Positions 36,044 through 43,993 of a DNA stretch of 64,000 nucleotides are shown piece after piece (the stretch's first letter is position 1; every line of letters begins with the position of its first letter). The notes below the pieces were generated by a model, which did no database searches, was not told the DNA's origin, and saw nothing but the letters and a program-made list of their open reading frames with translations. The translations under genes and the position numbers were made by a program. Origin of the DNA: an uncultured Caldilineales bacterium (GTDB lineage Bacteria > Chloroflexota > Anaerolineae > JAAEKA01); contig CALESQ010000106.1 in the NCBI GenBank assembly GCA_937907455.1, positions 1 through 64,000 on the forward strand. The letters run 5' to 3'.

Positions 36044-37459
36044 CTAATAGGCCCCGCGTCCATGCCAAACCACGCCGATAGTGCGCCACAATATCTGCAA
36101 ATCAAGTGCGGGCGAATAGTTTTGAATATAGTATAGATCATCTTCGGTGTGCATGTGCATCAGGCGGTCGCTGCGCCCGTTGATCTGCCACCAGCCGGTC
36201 ATGCCGGGGGGTGCGGCAAAACGCCCATGCTGCCAGTCTTCATAGTTAGCCACCAACCACGGCAGTTCAGGCCGCGGCCCCACCAGACTCATTTCGCCGC
36301 GCAGTACGTTGAACAGTTGCGGCAACTCATCCATGCTGGTGCGACGCAGCAGACGCCCCATGCTCGTAACGCGCGGATCGTTGGGCTGTTTATGGATGAT
36401 CTCGCCGTTGGTGCCGAACTCAGTCTGGGCGATCCGTTCAGCGTCCACCACCATCGAACGAAATTTGAAGATCTCGAAGGGCCGACCGTTTTCGCCGATG
36501 CGTTGCTGCCGAAAAAGAGCAGGGCCTTTGCTGTCCAGCTTGATGGCTACGGCCACCAGCAGCATCAACGGCCACAACAGCAGCAGCATGGCTGTGCCAA
36601 GCACCAGATCAAACAGGCGTTTGATGCGGCGCTGATAGCTGGACAAAGCCGGCTCGCGCAATCCTACGAGCGGCAGGCCATCCAGCGAACTGAAGGGCGC
36701 GTGGCGCATGATCAGGTCGAGATAGTCAGGCGCTACACGCACACGCACCGGCAGACCCTGCAACGTCAGCACCAGCCGCTGAATGGTTTGATTGGTGCGC
36801 AGCGACAAGGCACACACGATTTCATCCACCTGCTGCTGAGTAACCACGCGCGGAACGTTCTCCAGGTTGCCTAACCAAGGGCCAGTCGGATCGCCCGGCG
36901 GCAGAGCAGTGATGCCGTCATCTACGCTGCCTACCAGCACCAGCCCCTGCCGGCTTTGCTTGCGCAGGGCCAGCGCCACACTCTGCGCCAGGTCGCCTGA
37001 GCCAACCAACAGCACCCGCCGCGCTGTGACCTGGGGCCAACCGCTCCACAGCAGAGCCGCGCGTGCGCCGAGATGAAACAGCGTCAGCAGCAACAGGTCG
37101 GCCAGCAAAAAATAGAGAAACAGACGGCGTGGCAACTCGCGATAGCTAAAGTAAAGCACACCGGCAAACAGCAGCGAAGCTAGCCCTACAGCCCACGCGA
37201 TGGCCTGCACCTCGCCGCGCCACCCCGTGACCGGATGCAACTCATAGATGCGCAGCGTCAACAGGGTGACACCCCAGATAAACCCCACCACGGCATAGAT
37301 CGTCCACGGCTGTGCGACCTGGTTCCAGGCCAGGGGAACGCCGAAGGGCAGCCAATAGCGGCCTTGCTCGGCAATAAAATAGGCGATGAGAGTTACGAGC
37401 AGATCGGCGAAAACAAAAAACAGAACAGTTGGGGGGTCAGGTTTGCGCATGTCAGTCAA
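36044..37459 (-). CDS. Polyprenyl-phosphate sugar-1-phosphate transferase (WbaP/WcaJ type)
   Basis: The 471-aa protein has an N-terminal membrane region with four hydrophobic segments (residues ~12-150), a Rossmann-like middle (VLLVGSGDLAQSVALAL), a fifth hydrophobic segment (~290-310), and the catalytic bacterial sugar-transferase domain. Catalytic-domain motifs are KRLFDLVLG, PALFRQQRIGENGRPFEIFKFRSM, RLLRRTSMDELPQLFNVL and SLVGPRPELP. It transfers a sugar phosphate to undecaprenyl phosphate. It is a second initiating enzyme besides the WecA-type gene at 22696, so the strain may assemble two glycans. Confidence 0.93.
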   Translation of the reverse strand: MTDMRKPDPPTVLFFVFADLLVTLIAYFIAEQGRYWLPFGVPLAWNQVAQPWTIYAVVGFIWGVTLLTLRIYELHPVTGWRGEVQAIAWAVGLASLLFAGVLYFSYRELPRRLFLYFLLADLLLLTLFHLGARAALLWSGWPQVTARRVLLVGSGDLAQSVALALRKQSRQGLVLVGSVDDGITALPPGDPTGPWLGNLENVPRVVTQQQVDEIVCALSLRTNQTIQRLVLTLQGLPVRVRVAPDYLDLIMRHAPFSSLDGLPLVGLREPALSSYQRRIKRLFDLVLGTAMLLLLWPLMLLVAVAIKLDSKGPALFRQQRIGENGRPFEIFKFRSMVVDAERIAQTEFGTNGEIIHKQPNDPRVTSMGRLLRRTSMDELPQLFNVLRGEMSLVGPRPELPWLVANYEDWQHGRFAAPPGMTGWWQINGRSDRLMHMHTEDDLYYIQNYSPALDLQILWRTIGVVWHGRGAY

Positions 37460-37498
37460 GGATCCTCAAGAATTACACACTGTAAGCAACTCCCGGCA

Positions 37499-37527
37499 AT
37501 TATAGCACAGGGTGAAAAGCACTCCAA
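37499..37527 (-). promoter_or_regulatory. Promoter of the sugar transferase gene
   Basis: On the minus strand there is TTGGAG (37527-37522), a 17-nt spacer, then TATAAT (37504-37499), about 40 nt upstream of the ATG. Confidence 0.75.
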
Positions 37528-37548
37528 GCTTTTTGAATGCTCTGCTGT

Positions 37549-37577
37549 TTGACTTTATCACTCTCTGATGTTAGGAT
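37549..37577 (+). promoter_or_regulatory. Promoter of the methyltransferase gene
   Basis: TTGACT (37549-37554), 17-nt spacer, TAGGAT (37572-37577). The -35 elements of this and the minus-strand promoter are only ~20 bp apart, so the two divergent genes could share regulation. Confidence 0.7.
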
Positions 37578-37640
37578 TTTGTTCACAGCGGCAACCCGAT
37601 AAGACACCGCTGCAAGCACCACGTACCAGGAGATTGCCGC

Positions 37641-38420
37641 ATGTTGCCATCGTTGACCGAAATCGCCAACCATTATGGAACCGACAAAGGAACCAGCGGC
37701 CCCAGCAGCCGTTGGGATGTACACAACTACACGGACATCTACGAGGCTTATCTGCACCCCTACCGACACGAGCCAATCGCGCTGCTGGAAATTGGCTTGG
37801 GTGTTACCGGCACGCGCTGGAAGTCGCACATTGTGCACGGACGCAATGCCGGCGGCGGTGCATCCCCCAAAACATGGTACGACTACTTCTCCCGCGCCCG
37901 CATTTTCGGCATTGACGTTAACGCCTGCGCCTATCTGGACAACGACCGTATTATGACCTACGTGGCAGACCAGGGCAATCCTGCCGAGCTGGATGCCTTC
38001 ATGCAGGCCGCCGGTCATCCGCAATTTGATGTAATCATAGACGACGGCAGTCACTGGCCTGATCACCAGCAAATTTCACTTGGCTATTTCTTTAAATACC
38101 TCAAGCCGGGGGGTTGGTATTTTGTAGAAGATTTGTTGACCAACGGCCTGCACGATCGGGCTGGTCAAGGGGGCAGGCGTCCGGCGCGCGTGGTGAGTAC
38201 ACGCGCCATGCTGCGCAGCTTTCTGGCCGGCCGGGGTTTTGCCCAGCCTAATGCCCTGCCCGATGCCGCCTATCTGGCCGAACAGATAGATTGGCTGCGC
38301 TTGCAGTTGCCGCAACCCGGCAGAAAATGGACCATCAGCCGCGACCCGCGTCACCCGCTGAAAACAATCACCTATTACAAGCCTGACAGCGAAGCGCTGG
38401 CAGTGATCCGCAAGAAGTAG
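37641..38420 (+). CDS. SAM-dependent sugar O-methyltransferase-like protein
   Basis: The 259-aa protein starts with IANHYGTDKGT and continues with ALLEIGLGVTG and ARIFGIDVNACAYLD, then DVIIDDGSHWPDHQQISLG and LKPGGWYFVEDL. This order is characteristic of MycE-like methyltransferases that act on deoxysugars in macrolides and on rhamnose or other glycan residues. It is likely to decorate a cell-surface glycan, given the divergent sugar-transferase neighbour. An AGGAG ribosome binding site precedes the ATG. Its stop lies 6 bp from the stop of the convergent RNB gene. Confidence 0.85.
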   Translation: MLPSLTEIANHYGTDKGTSGPSSRWDVHNYTDIYEAYLHPYRHEPIALLEIGLGVTGTRWKSHIVHGRNAGGGASPKTWYDYFSRARIFGIDVNACAYLDNDRIMTYVADQGNPAELDAFMQAAGHPQFDVIIDDGSHWPDHQQISLGYFFKYLKPGGWYFVEDLLTNGLHDRAGQGGRRPARVVSTRAMLRSFLAGRGFAQPNALPDAAYLAEQIDWLRLQLPQPGRKWTISRDPRHPLKTITYYKPDSEALAVIRKK

Positions 38421-38426
38421 AGCCAG

Positions 38427-40244
38427 CTAGCCCACACGAAACTGCGCATCCAGCAAAGGCAACTGCGCGCCGGTGAAGGTAACACGCACGGGGGTGTCCA
38501 ACGGCAGATCGTGGCGCAGATGGGCGCGCACCTCCCAGGCCAGCGCGGGAATCAGCACCGTGGCACGCGGTCCATTCTTCTCCACAACCAGACCTTCCCC
38601 TTGCCAGTTCTTTTGCCGTTGCAGATAAACCAGCGTCCAATGCTGGCGGCTCCATTGCTCGGCGCGGCGGATGCCCACCTGTACCGCCTCAACCGTGCCG
38701 ATGCGTTCCAGCAGCGCGGCGGCGCTGAGAGGCGGCTCACCAGCCAGCGCCAGCCGCAATTGCTGGTGTACGACTAAATCCAGATAGCGACGCAGCGGGC
38801 TGGTAACACGGCAATAGGCAGACAATCCCAACCCAGCGTGTGCTTCCGGTTCCAGGCTCTGACGGCTGGGGTTCATGCGCCGCCGCGCGGCAAACATCCC
38901 TGCCAAGATATCCGGGGTAGTGTCGTCGTCGAAATCGCCCGGCTGCTGCACCGTGAAGGGCATAGGCAGGCCGCGGGCCACGGCAAATTGAGCCACCGCC
39001 TCACCGGCGATCATCATAGCTTCGGCCACCAGCTCGCGGCTTTGCAGCATCTCCAGCGGGGTGATGCTTACCTCGTCGTCCTGCACCTTGACACGCACCT
39101 CTGGCAGGTTGAGCTGGATGGCCCCCTGACGACGGCGGCGTGCAGCGTGGCGCTCCATCCAGGCGTGCAGCGTGCGCAGCGGCTCGTCATCCAGACGGCT
39201 TTCGGCCTGCTGATAGCTCAAACGCTGTACCCGCACCAGGCTGGGCGTGATCTCCAGATCGTGCAGCGTGCCATCTGGAGCCATGCGCACGCCAAAAGAC
39301 AGCGCCGGTGATACCTCCTGCAACCCCAGTGCCAGACGTTGGGTTGCCTGTTCGGGCAGCATGGTGGCGGTGGTTTCCGGCAGATACAGCGTAGCCCCGC
39401 GGCCGCGCGCCTCCAGGTCAGCAGGGCTATCCACCGTCACCAGCGCGGCCACATCGGCAATGTGAATCCACAGCCGGTCGCCATCGCGGCTCACCGCATC
39501 ATCGGGGTCATGGCTGAAGACATCGTCAATAGCGAAAGCAGGCAAATGGGTCAGATCACGGCGCGGCTCATCGGGTAGCGGGGGCAGGGTGAGGGTGGGC
39601 GAAACGACAGCAACGCCCAGACGCTGCGGGTAGGGGTTGACGTGCACATCCCACACCCCCAGCTCCAGCAGCAAACCGTGGGCGCCCTCCGGTGTTTGGG
39701 TGCGGCCTAATTCGGCCAGCACGCGGCTGCGTTCACGCCGACCCAGCGCCAGCTCTTGCACCTCGCCCAGGTAGCGGGCGTCTTCGGGCAGGATGCTGCC
39801 CTGCCGCACGCGGCCCACAAAAGCGGCCCAAGCTGCGGCTTCGGCGTGGCGGGCCGCGCGCGTGGCCTGTTCGGCAGCTACCTGCTCAGGCAAATGAGCC
39901 TGCACAGCCTGCGGATCGCCGGAGAAATAAAGATCATCCACCACCCACTGCCAGGCCGCCAGCGCGGCTGCGGGGGAATTGATGCCAAAAGCCAGCTCCA
40001 CCAACTCGGTCAGGGTGGTGACGCTGCCGGCCAGCAACTCCCACGCGGCCAGCATATCGCCCGGCGGCGGGATCAAATTGCGCAACGTAGCAGGGCCGCG
40101 GTGCAGCAACAGCACATCCTTGGGGCGCACACTGATGCTTTTGCCATCGGGCAGCAGCAGATCAAGCTTGTCGGCGGCTTGCATCACCACAGCGGGCTTG
40201 GCTTTGTACCATACCAGACTATCACGAAGAAAGGTTGAAGACAT
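38427..40244 (-). CDS. RNB-domain exoribonuclease (RNase II/R family)
   Basis: The 605-aa 3'-5' exoribonuclease carries AFAIDDVFSHDPDDAVS, whose Asp cluster coordinates Mg2+ in the RNB site, GDRLWIHIADVAALV, and the C-terminal CRVTSPLRRYLDLVVHQQL typical of RNase II. The N-terminal region is not a clear cold-shock domain, and a short S1-like segment is at the end. ATG 40244 is chosen because the sequence before it is unrelated and a TGGTACACT -10 sits 8 nt upstream. The longer in-frame reading would start at 40352. Confidence 0.88.
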   Translation of the reverse strand: MSSTFLRDSLVWYKAKPAVVMQAADKLDLLLPDGKSISVRPKDVLLLHRGPATLRNLIPPPGDMLAAWELLAGSVTTLTELVELAFGINSPAAALAAWQWVVDDLYFSGDPQAVQAHLPEQVAAEQATRAARHAEAAAWAAFVGRVRQGSILPEDARYLGEVQELALGRRERSRVLAELGRTQTPEGAHGLLLELGVWDVHVNPYPQRLGVAVVSPTLTLPPLPDEPRRDLTHLPAFAIDDVFSHDPDDAVSRDGDRLWIHIADVAALVTVDSPADLEARGRGATLYLPETTATMLPEQATQRLALGLQEVSPALSFGVRMAPDGTLHDLEITPSLVRVQRLSYQQAESRLDDEPLRTLHAWMERHAARRRRQGAIQLNLPEVRVKVQDDEVSITPLEMLQSRELVAEAMMIAGEAVAQFAVARGLPMPFTVQQPGDFDDDTTPDILAGMFAARRRMNPSRQSLEPEAHAGLGLSAYCRVTSPLRRYLDLVVHQQLRLALAGEPPLSAAALLERIGTVEAVQVGIRRAEQWSRQHWTLVYLQRQKNWQGEGLVVEKNGPRATVLIPALAWEVRAHLRHDLPLDTPVRVTFTGAQLPLLDAQFRVG

Positions 40245-40252
40245 GATGAAAC

Positions 40253-40261
40253 AGTGTACCA
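40253..40261 (-). promoter_or_regulatory. Extended -10 (TGGTACACT) with 8 nt to ATG
   Basis: On the minus strand TGGTACACT ends 8 nt before the ATG at 40244. This predicts a nearly leaderless RNB mRNA; no ribosome binding site lies in between. Confidence 0.5.
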
Positions 40262-40311
40262 CACGCTTGCAGCTTGACGCCAATTGACTACAATCGGCAC
40301 AAGGAGATGCC

Positions 40312-40824
40312 ATGAACGACCTTGCCCCGCGTGCCCGTCTGGCGCGCTTCATCGAAGATCATACCATTGCCGCGCGCCTTGTTGTAACTGCCCGGGAAAC
40401 ACCCACTGTGCCCCTGGCCGCGGCCGCGCTGGGCTGCACGGTGGAGCAAATTGTCAAATCGGTGCTGGTGCTGACCAAAACCGAACCGCCGCTGGCTATT
40501 CTGGTGATCAGCAACGGTGTGGCGGTGATAGATTTTCAGCGACTGGCGGCTATTTTGCAGTTGAACCGCAAACGACTGCGGCTGGCTCCGGCCGATGTGG
40601 TGCTGGCGCGTACCGGCTATGCGGTGGGGGGTGTGCCTCCCTTTGGCTTTGCCGAACCGCTGCCCACGTTGATTGACCCGCATGTTTTCGAGCAGGCTGT
40701 GGTGTTTGGCGGCGGGGGCGATCATCAAACCATGCTGGAGATCACACCGGCCGAACTGTTGCGGGTAACCGGCGGCCAAATTGCCGCAGTGCGCCAAAAC
40801 AACACTGCCCTTGATAGGAGATAA
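40312..40824 (+). CDS. YbaK/EbsC-family aminoacyl-tRNA deacylase
   Basis: The 170-aa protein contains ALGCTVEQIVKSVLVL, ILVISNGVAVIDF, GYAVGGVPPFGF and VVFGGGGDHQTMLEI, the conserved order of the YbaK/ProXp family that hydrolyses mis-charged Cys-tRNA-Pro or similar. The Lys49-type residue in IVKS and the GGVPP loop form the active site. It lacks a synthetase domain and acts in trans. A GGAG ribosome binding site precedes the ATG. The next gene begins 4 bp after its stop. Confidence 0.88.
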   Translation: MNDLAPRARLARFIEDHTIAARLVVTARETPTVPLAAAALGCTVEQIVKSVLVLTKTEPPLAILVISNGVAVIDFQRLAAILQLNRKRLRLAPADVVLARTGYAVGGVPPFGFAEPLPTLIDPHVFEQAVVFGGGGDHQTMLEITPAELLRVTGGQIAAVRQNNTALDRR

Positions 40825-40828
40825 TACT

Positions 40829-41005
40829 ATGGAATGCTACAACTGTGGTGAAAAATTATCCTCTGATGCCGAGCGCTGCACGCGCTGCGGTCAACGTTTC
40901 AAGCCGCGCGAGACCGCGGATACCACCCGCAAGCCGTCGTTGCTTGACCGTTTGAAAACCATGCTGGCCGGTGACAAGACAAAGGATGACAACTCGTTTG
41001 GGTGA
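40829..41005 (+). CDS. Small zinc-ribbon protein
   Basis: The 58-aa product has MECYNCGEKL and CTRCGQRF, a double CxxC zinc ribbon, then a basic linker and an acidic C-terminus. An AGGAG ribosome binding site at 40814-40818 decides for the ATG at 40829 over an upstream in-frame ATG inside the deacylase gene. Function is unknown. It is likely co-transcribed with the deacylase. Confidence 0.75.
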   Translation: MECYNCGEKLSSDAERCTRCGQRFKPRETADTTRKPSLLDRLKTMLAGDKTKDDNSFG

Positions 41006-41552
41006 TGCGCCTGGTTGGGATATGTGGGAAAACGCTGGCAGCACTCAATCGTGACCATGCTACAATGGGTTGTACAGGTTGCCTTTTCTACCCCTGTATA
41101 TAGTGGCTTGTTGTTACGTATCAGACGCGGCTTCTGAAAGCCTACCTTAAAAATTTGCGAAACGCGAGGAGGCCCGAAGTCAACCATAACCGCGCTATTA
41201 TGCCTAGTTGAACGAATTGCGTAGTGGCTCTGTGAAAACGTAAACACTAGATACCGCGTAAGACGGCTGTTCTAAGCCAGCTAATTGACCATAAGGTTTA
41301 ACAAATGTGTCTGTTCTGTTAACAACAGGTTATTGACGTCAGCCCCCTTGCCGCATACAATGCCCCTTGTTCGTTGGACGAGGTATGGCTTGCCCACCCA
41401 GCCTCGACAGTTGTTTCTAATCGCCTTTGGAAAGGCGAAAACCACCTCAACCCAGTTTTGGGTAGGACAAAACCGATCGGTTTATCTAACGCTGGATGCT
41501 AATGCATCACAGCTTTCTTCAACGCGGTTGATTGACTTTTTCGAGGTATCCC
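41006..41552 (+). other. 547-bp gene-free stretch before dnaA, possible small RNA
   Basis: No convincing open reading frame is present. A TGCTACAAT extended -10 at 41058-41066 could start a transcript of ~200-270 nt with several small hairpins (ACAGG/CCTGT at 41075-41098, GGCTT-CTG-AAAGCC near 41128). A further promoter at 41333-41361 drives dnaA. No known RNA family is recognised here, and clear DnaA boxes are absent. Confidence 0.45.
41333..41361 (+). promoter_or_regulatory. dnaA promoter
   Basis: TTGACG (41333-41338), a 17-nt spacer, TACAAT (41356-41361). It leaves a ~185-nt leader before dnaA. A GTTAACAAC near-palindrome lies just upstream at 41318-41326. Confidence 0.75.
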
Positions 41553-42986
41553 ATGGCTTCGGCACAGGCATTCACCTTTGATGATACCCCCGGCGTTACC
41601 CCGCGCAAAGCATGGCAAGCGGCTTTGGGCGAACTGCAACTGCAAGTAACACCGGATATCTACGACATGTATTTACACCCGGCGCGCTTTATGGCCTATG
41701 AAGACGGCGCTTTTCTGGTGAGCGTGCCCAATGCCTTTGTCAAGGATTGGCTGGATTTGCGCCTGAAGCGCAGTGTCAAGAAAACGCTACGCCATATCAT
41801 GGGCCGCGAGGTGGAGATCACCTACACGGTGCAGCCCCCGGCACGCCGCGAAGCCGAGCAGCCCCGTCCTGCACCGCTGCTGGACACACTGACTATGGCC
41901 GACGACGACACCACCGCTGTCCGGCCCGCAGCCAGACCAATCATCCCGGAAGCCACGCTGGTGGCCGGCTATACCTTTGACACGTTCATTGTGGGTTCTA
42001 ACAACCGGTTGGCCCATGCGGCATCGGTAGCCGTGGGAGATCGCCCGGGCGGGCGCTACAATCCGCTGTTTATCTACAGCGGCGTGGGGCTGGGGAAAAC
42101 GCACCTGATGCACGCCATCGCTCACCGCAGCCGCCAAAACGGCTATCGGCCGGTATACGTGTCGTGTGAGATGTTCACCAACGAGCTGGTGACCGCCATC
42201 CGCACCAACACGCAAGAGCAGTTTCGCGCCAAGTATCGCACCAGCGACCTGCTGCTGGTGGATGATGTGCAGTTTCTTGCGGGCAAACCCAGTACACAGG
42301 AAGAGCTGTTCCACACCTTCAACGCGCTGCACGAGGCCGGTAAACAGATTGTGCTGGCCAGCGACCGCCCACCCAAAGCCATTGCCACGCTGGAAAGCCG
42401 CCTGCGTTCACGCTTTGCATGGGGGCTGATCACCGATATTCAGCCGCCCGATCTGGAAATGCGCCTGGCGATCCTGGAAGCCAAATGCGCCATTCAGGGA
42501 CTTGATCTGTCCTACGCGCTGTTGGAGCAGATCGCCGCTCGGGTTCCCACCAACATCCGCGAGCTGGAAGGCGCGCTGACCAAGGTGATGGCGCACGCCA
42601 ACCTGACTGGCATGAGGCTGACCGCCGACCGCATAGCTGTCATCCTGGCCGATATGGCCCCGCTGAAGGCACAGGTCAGCCCGCAGGAAGTGGTAGCACT
42701 GGTAGCCCGCTACTTCGAGATCAGCACCGAGGAGTTGGCCAGCCCCAGCCGCAAGCGTGATATTGTGCAGGCACGGCAGGTAGCCATGTATCTGGTGCGC
42801 AACGAGCTGGACATCTCCTTTGCCAACATTGGCGATATGTTCGGCGGGCGCGATCACGCCACAGTGATGCACAGCGTGGAAAAGGTGGAAAAGCTGCTCA
42901 ACGACGATGAGCTGACCCACAGTGCAGTGGAGACGCTGCGTGCCCAGATCAGCGCGCCGCAGTCAGTGCCGGTGCGCGTGCGTTAG
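41553..42986 (+). CDS. dnaA: Chromosomal replication initiator DnaA
   Basis: The 477-aa initiator has an N-terminal interaction domain (KAWQAALGELQLQVTPDIYDMYL), a variable linker, and an AAA+ domain with VGLGKTHL (Walker A) and LLLVDDVQFLAGK (Walker B). The C-terminal DNA-binding domain has the signature MFGGRDHATVMHSVEKVE. Length is usual for the family. The ATG at 41553 follows a GAGGT motif at 41543-41547; an upstream TTG in frame at 41532 has no better support. A factor-independent terminator and candidate DnaA boxes follow it. Confidence 0.98.
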   Translation: MASAQAFTFDDTPGVTPRKAWQAALGELQLQVTPDIYDMYLHPARFMAYEDGAFLVSVPNAFVKDWLDLRLKRSVKKTLRHIMGREVEITYTVQPPARREAEQPRPAPLLDTLTMADDDTTAVRPAARPIIPEATLVAGYTFDTFIVGSNNRLAHAASVAVGDRPGGRYNPLFIYSGVGLGKTHLMHAIAHRSRQNGYRPVYVSCEMFTNELVTAIRTNTQEQFRAKYRTSDLLLVDDVQFLAGKPSTQEELFHTFNALHEAGKQIVLASDRPPKAIATLESRLRSRFAWGLITDIQPPDLEMRLAILEAKCAIQGLDLSYALLEQIAARVPTNIRELEGALTKVMAHANLTGMRLTADRIAVILADMAPLKAQVSPQEVVALVARYFEISTEELASPSRKRDIVQARQVAMYLVRNELDISFANIGDMFGGRDHATVMHSVEKVEKLLNDDELTHSAVETLRAQISAPQSVPVRVR

Positions 42987-43028
42987 CCAGTCATTCAGCG
43001 TACAAACGCTATACCAACGGCTGTTTCC

Positions 43029-43192
43029 TGTGGAAAACCCCGCTAAAACGGTGGAAAACAAGCGCCGGATGTGGAAAACCGGCGCTTTTTCGCGCTTGCG
43101 ACCCGGCAGATCAAAGCCGGTTAGGGTAACACACCGCGGCAGCCACTAGATATAGTAACACCGTGCCACCACGCTTGCCTGAGTTATCCACA
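43029..43192. other. Candidate DnaA-box cluster (possible oriC)
   Basis: TGTGGAAAA at 43029-43037 and 43070-43078 and GGTGGAAAA at 43050-43058 are minus-strand DnaA-like 9-mers (TTTTCCACA form) spaced 21 and 20 bp, two helical turns. A perfect TTATCCACA lies at 43184-43192 on the plus strand. An origin next to dnaA is common, but no obvious A/T-rich unwinding tract is adjacent. Confidence 0.6.
43060..43090 (+). terminator. dnaA terminator with DnaA-like box in its loop
   Basis: AGCGCCGG (43061-43068) pairs perfectly with CCGGCGCT (43079-43086), followed by TTTT. The 10-nt loop contains the TGTGGAAAA box. Confidence 0.85.
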
Positions 43193-43196
43193 GGCG

Positions 43197-43205
43197 TGGT
43201 ATAAT
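43197..43205 (+). promoter_or_regulatory. Extended -10 (TGGTATAAT) with 8 nt to ATG
   Basis: TGGTATAAT ends 8 nt before the ATG at 43214. A perfect DnaA box (43184-43192) lies in the -35/-10 spacer, so DnaA binding could repress this promoter. No ribosome binding site is visible. Confidence 0.65.
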
Positions 43206-43213
43206 GCGCGGCC

Positions 43214-43729
43214 ATGAACATAGCTATCAACCAACCCGGCGAAAAAGACAAGCAAGCCCTGAACGCCTTCTTAATCAGCGCCCGCGATGCACTGCTGCTG
43301 CTGGTGCGCGACCTGCCACCAGAGCAACGCGAACAGCCCAACGTAGTGGGGCATTGGTCCATTCGCGATGTGGTGGGGCATCTGGCAAGCTGGGAACACC
43401 GCCTGCTGAACTGGGTGCAGATGGTGCGCAACCATGAGTTGGAAAAGATCGAATGGCCTGCCTGTGATGCCGATGACGATCAATGGAACCATCAGCAATA
43501 CCTGCGCAAGCGCGCCTGGACATGGATTGAAACCGTTCGTGAACTGGCCTTGTTGCGCGAAGAGGTGCTATGGAACCTTGCCTGGGCAGCCCCTGAGCAA
43601 TTGTTTGCAGCGGCCACCTTGCCAGGTGATGAGGTAGTGAGCATGGCGACTTTTTTCAACGATATGGCTGAACACGATCTGGAGCATGTGGCACAAATTC
43701 GCGCCTGGCTGGCGGAGCAGAACGCATGA
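43214..43729 (+). CDS. DinB-superfamily protein
   Basis: The 171-aa protein has the DinB four-helix pattern, with GHWSIRDVVGHLASWEHRLL in the first half and FFNDMAEHDLEHVAQIRAWL at the end. The three His (in DVVGH, WEHR and DLEHV) resemble the metal triad of this fold. Members include metal-dependent thiol transferases and uncharacterised stress proteins; the substrate is unknown. Its stop overlaps the start of the cytochrome b5-like gene by 4 nt. The promoter predicts a leaderless mRNA. Confidence 0.82.
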   Translation: MNIAINQPGEKDKQALNAFLISARDALLLLVRDLPPEQREQPNVVGHWSIRDVVGHLASWEHRLLNWVQMVRNHELEKIEWPACDADDDQWNHQQYLRKRAWTWIETVRELALLREEVLWNLAWAAPEQLFAAATLPGDEVVSMATFFNDMAEHDLEHVAQIRAWLAEQNA

Positions 43730-43992
43730 CGGCCACGGCAGTAACGCCGGCGCGCGTGTTTACCGAAATGGAATTGCGCCAATATGATGGACAACGTGGG
43801 GCACGTGCCTACATTGCCTACGATGGCGTGGTGTACGACGTAACCGATGCCCCCACCTGGCGCGGCGGCATGCACCGCGACCTGCATTATGCCGGGCTGG
43901 ACCTCACCCGTTCACTGCGCAAAGCCCCGCACGATGCCACGGTATTTGAACGTGTGCCGCGCGTGGGTGTGCTGGCGGAAGGAAAACGCTGA
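43726..43992 (+). CDS. Small cytochrome b5-like heme-binding protein
   Basis: The 88-aa product is a single cytochrome b5-like domain: FTEMELRQYDGQRGARAYIAY, VVYDVTDAPTW, GGMHRDLHYAGLDLTRSL and KAPHD. Candidate axial heme ligands are His50 (or His54) and His69. No membrane segment or signal peptide is seen, so it is probably cytoplasmic. It overlaps the DinB gene by 4 nt and is 1 bp before cofD, which implies one operon and suggests an electron-transfer role near F420 metabolism. That link is inferred. Confidence 0.82.
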   Translation: MTATAVTPARVFTEMELRQYDGQRGARAYIAYDGVVYDVTDAPTWRGGMHRDLHYAGLDLTRSLRKAPHDATVFERVPRVGVLAEGKR

Positions 43993-43993
43993 T

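Noticed and set aside
41285..41581. 98-codon frame in the dnaA leader
   Set aside because: It spans the dnaA promoter and overlaps the dnaA start in another frame; no ribosome binding site or family.
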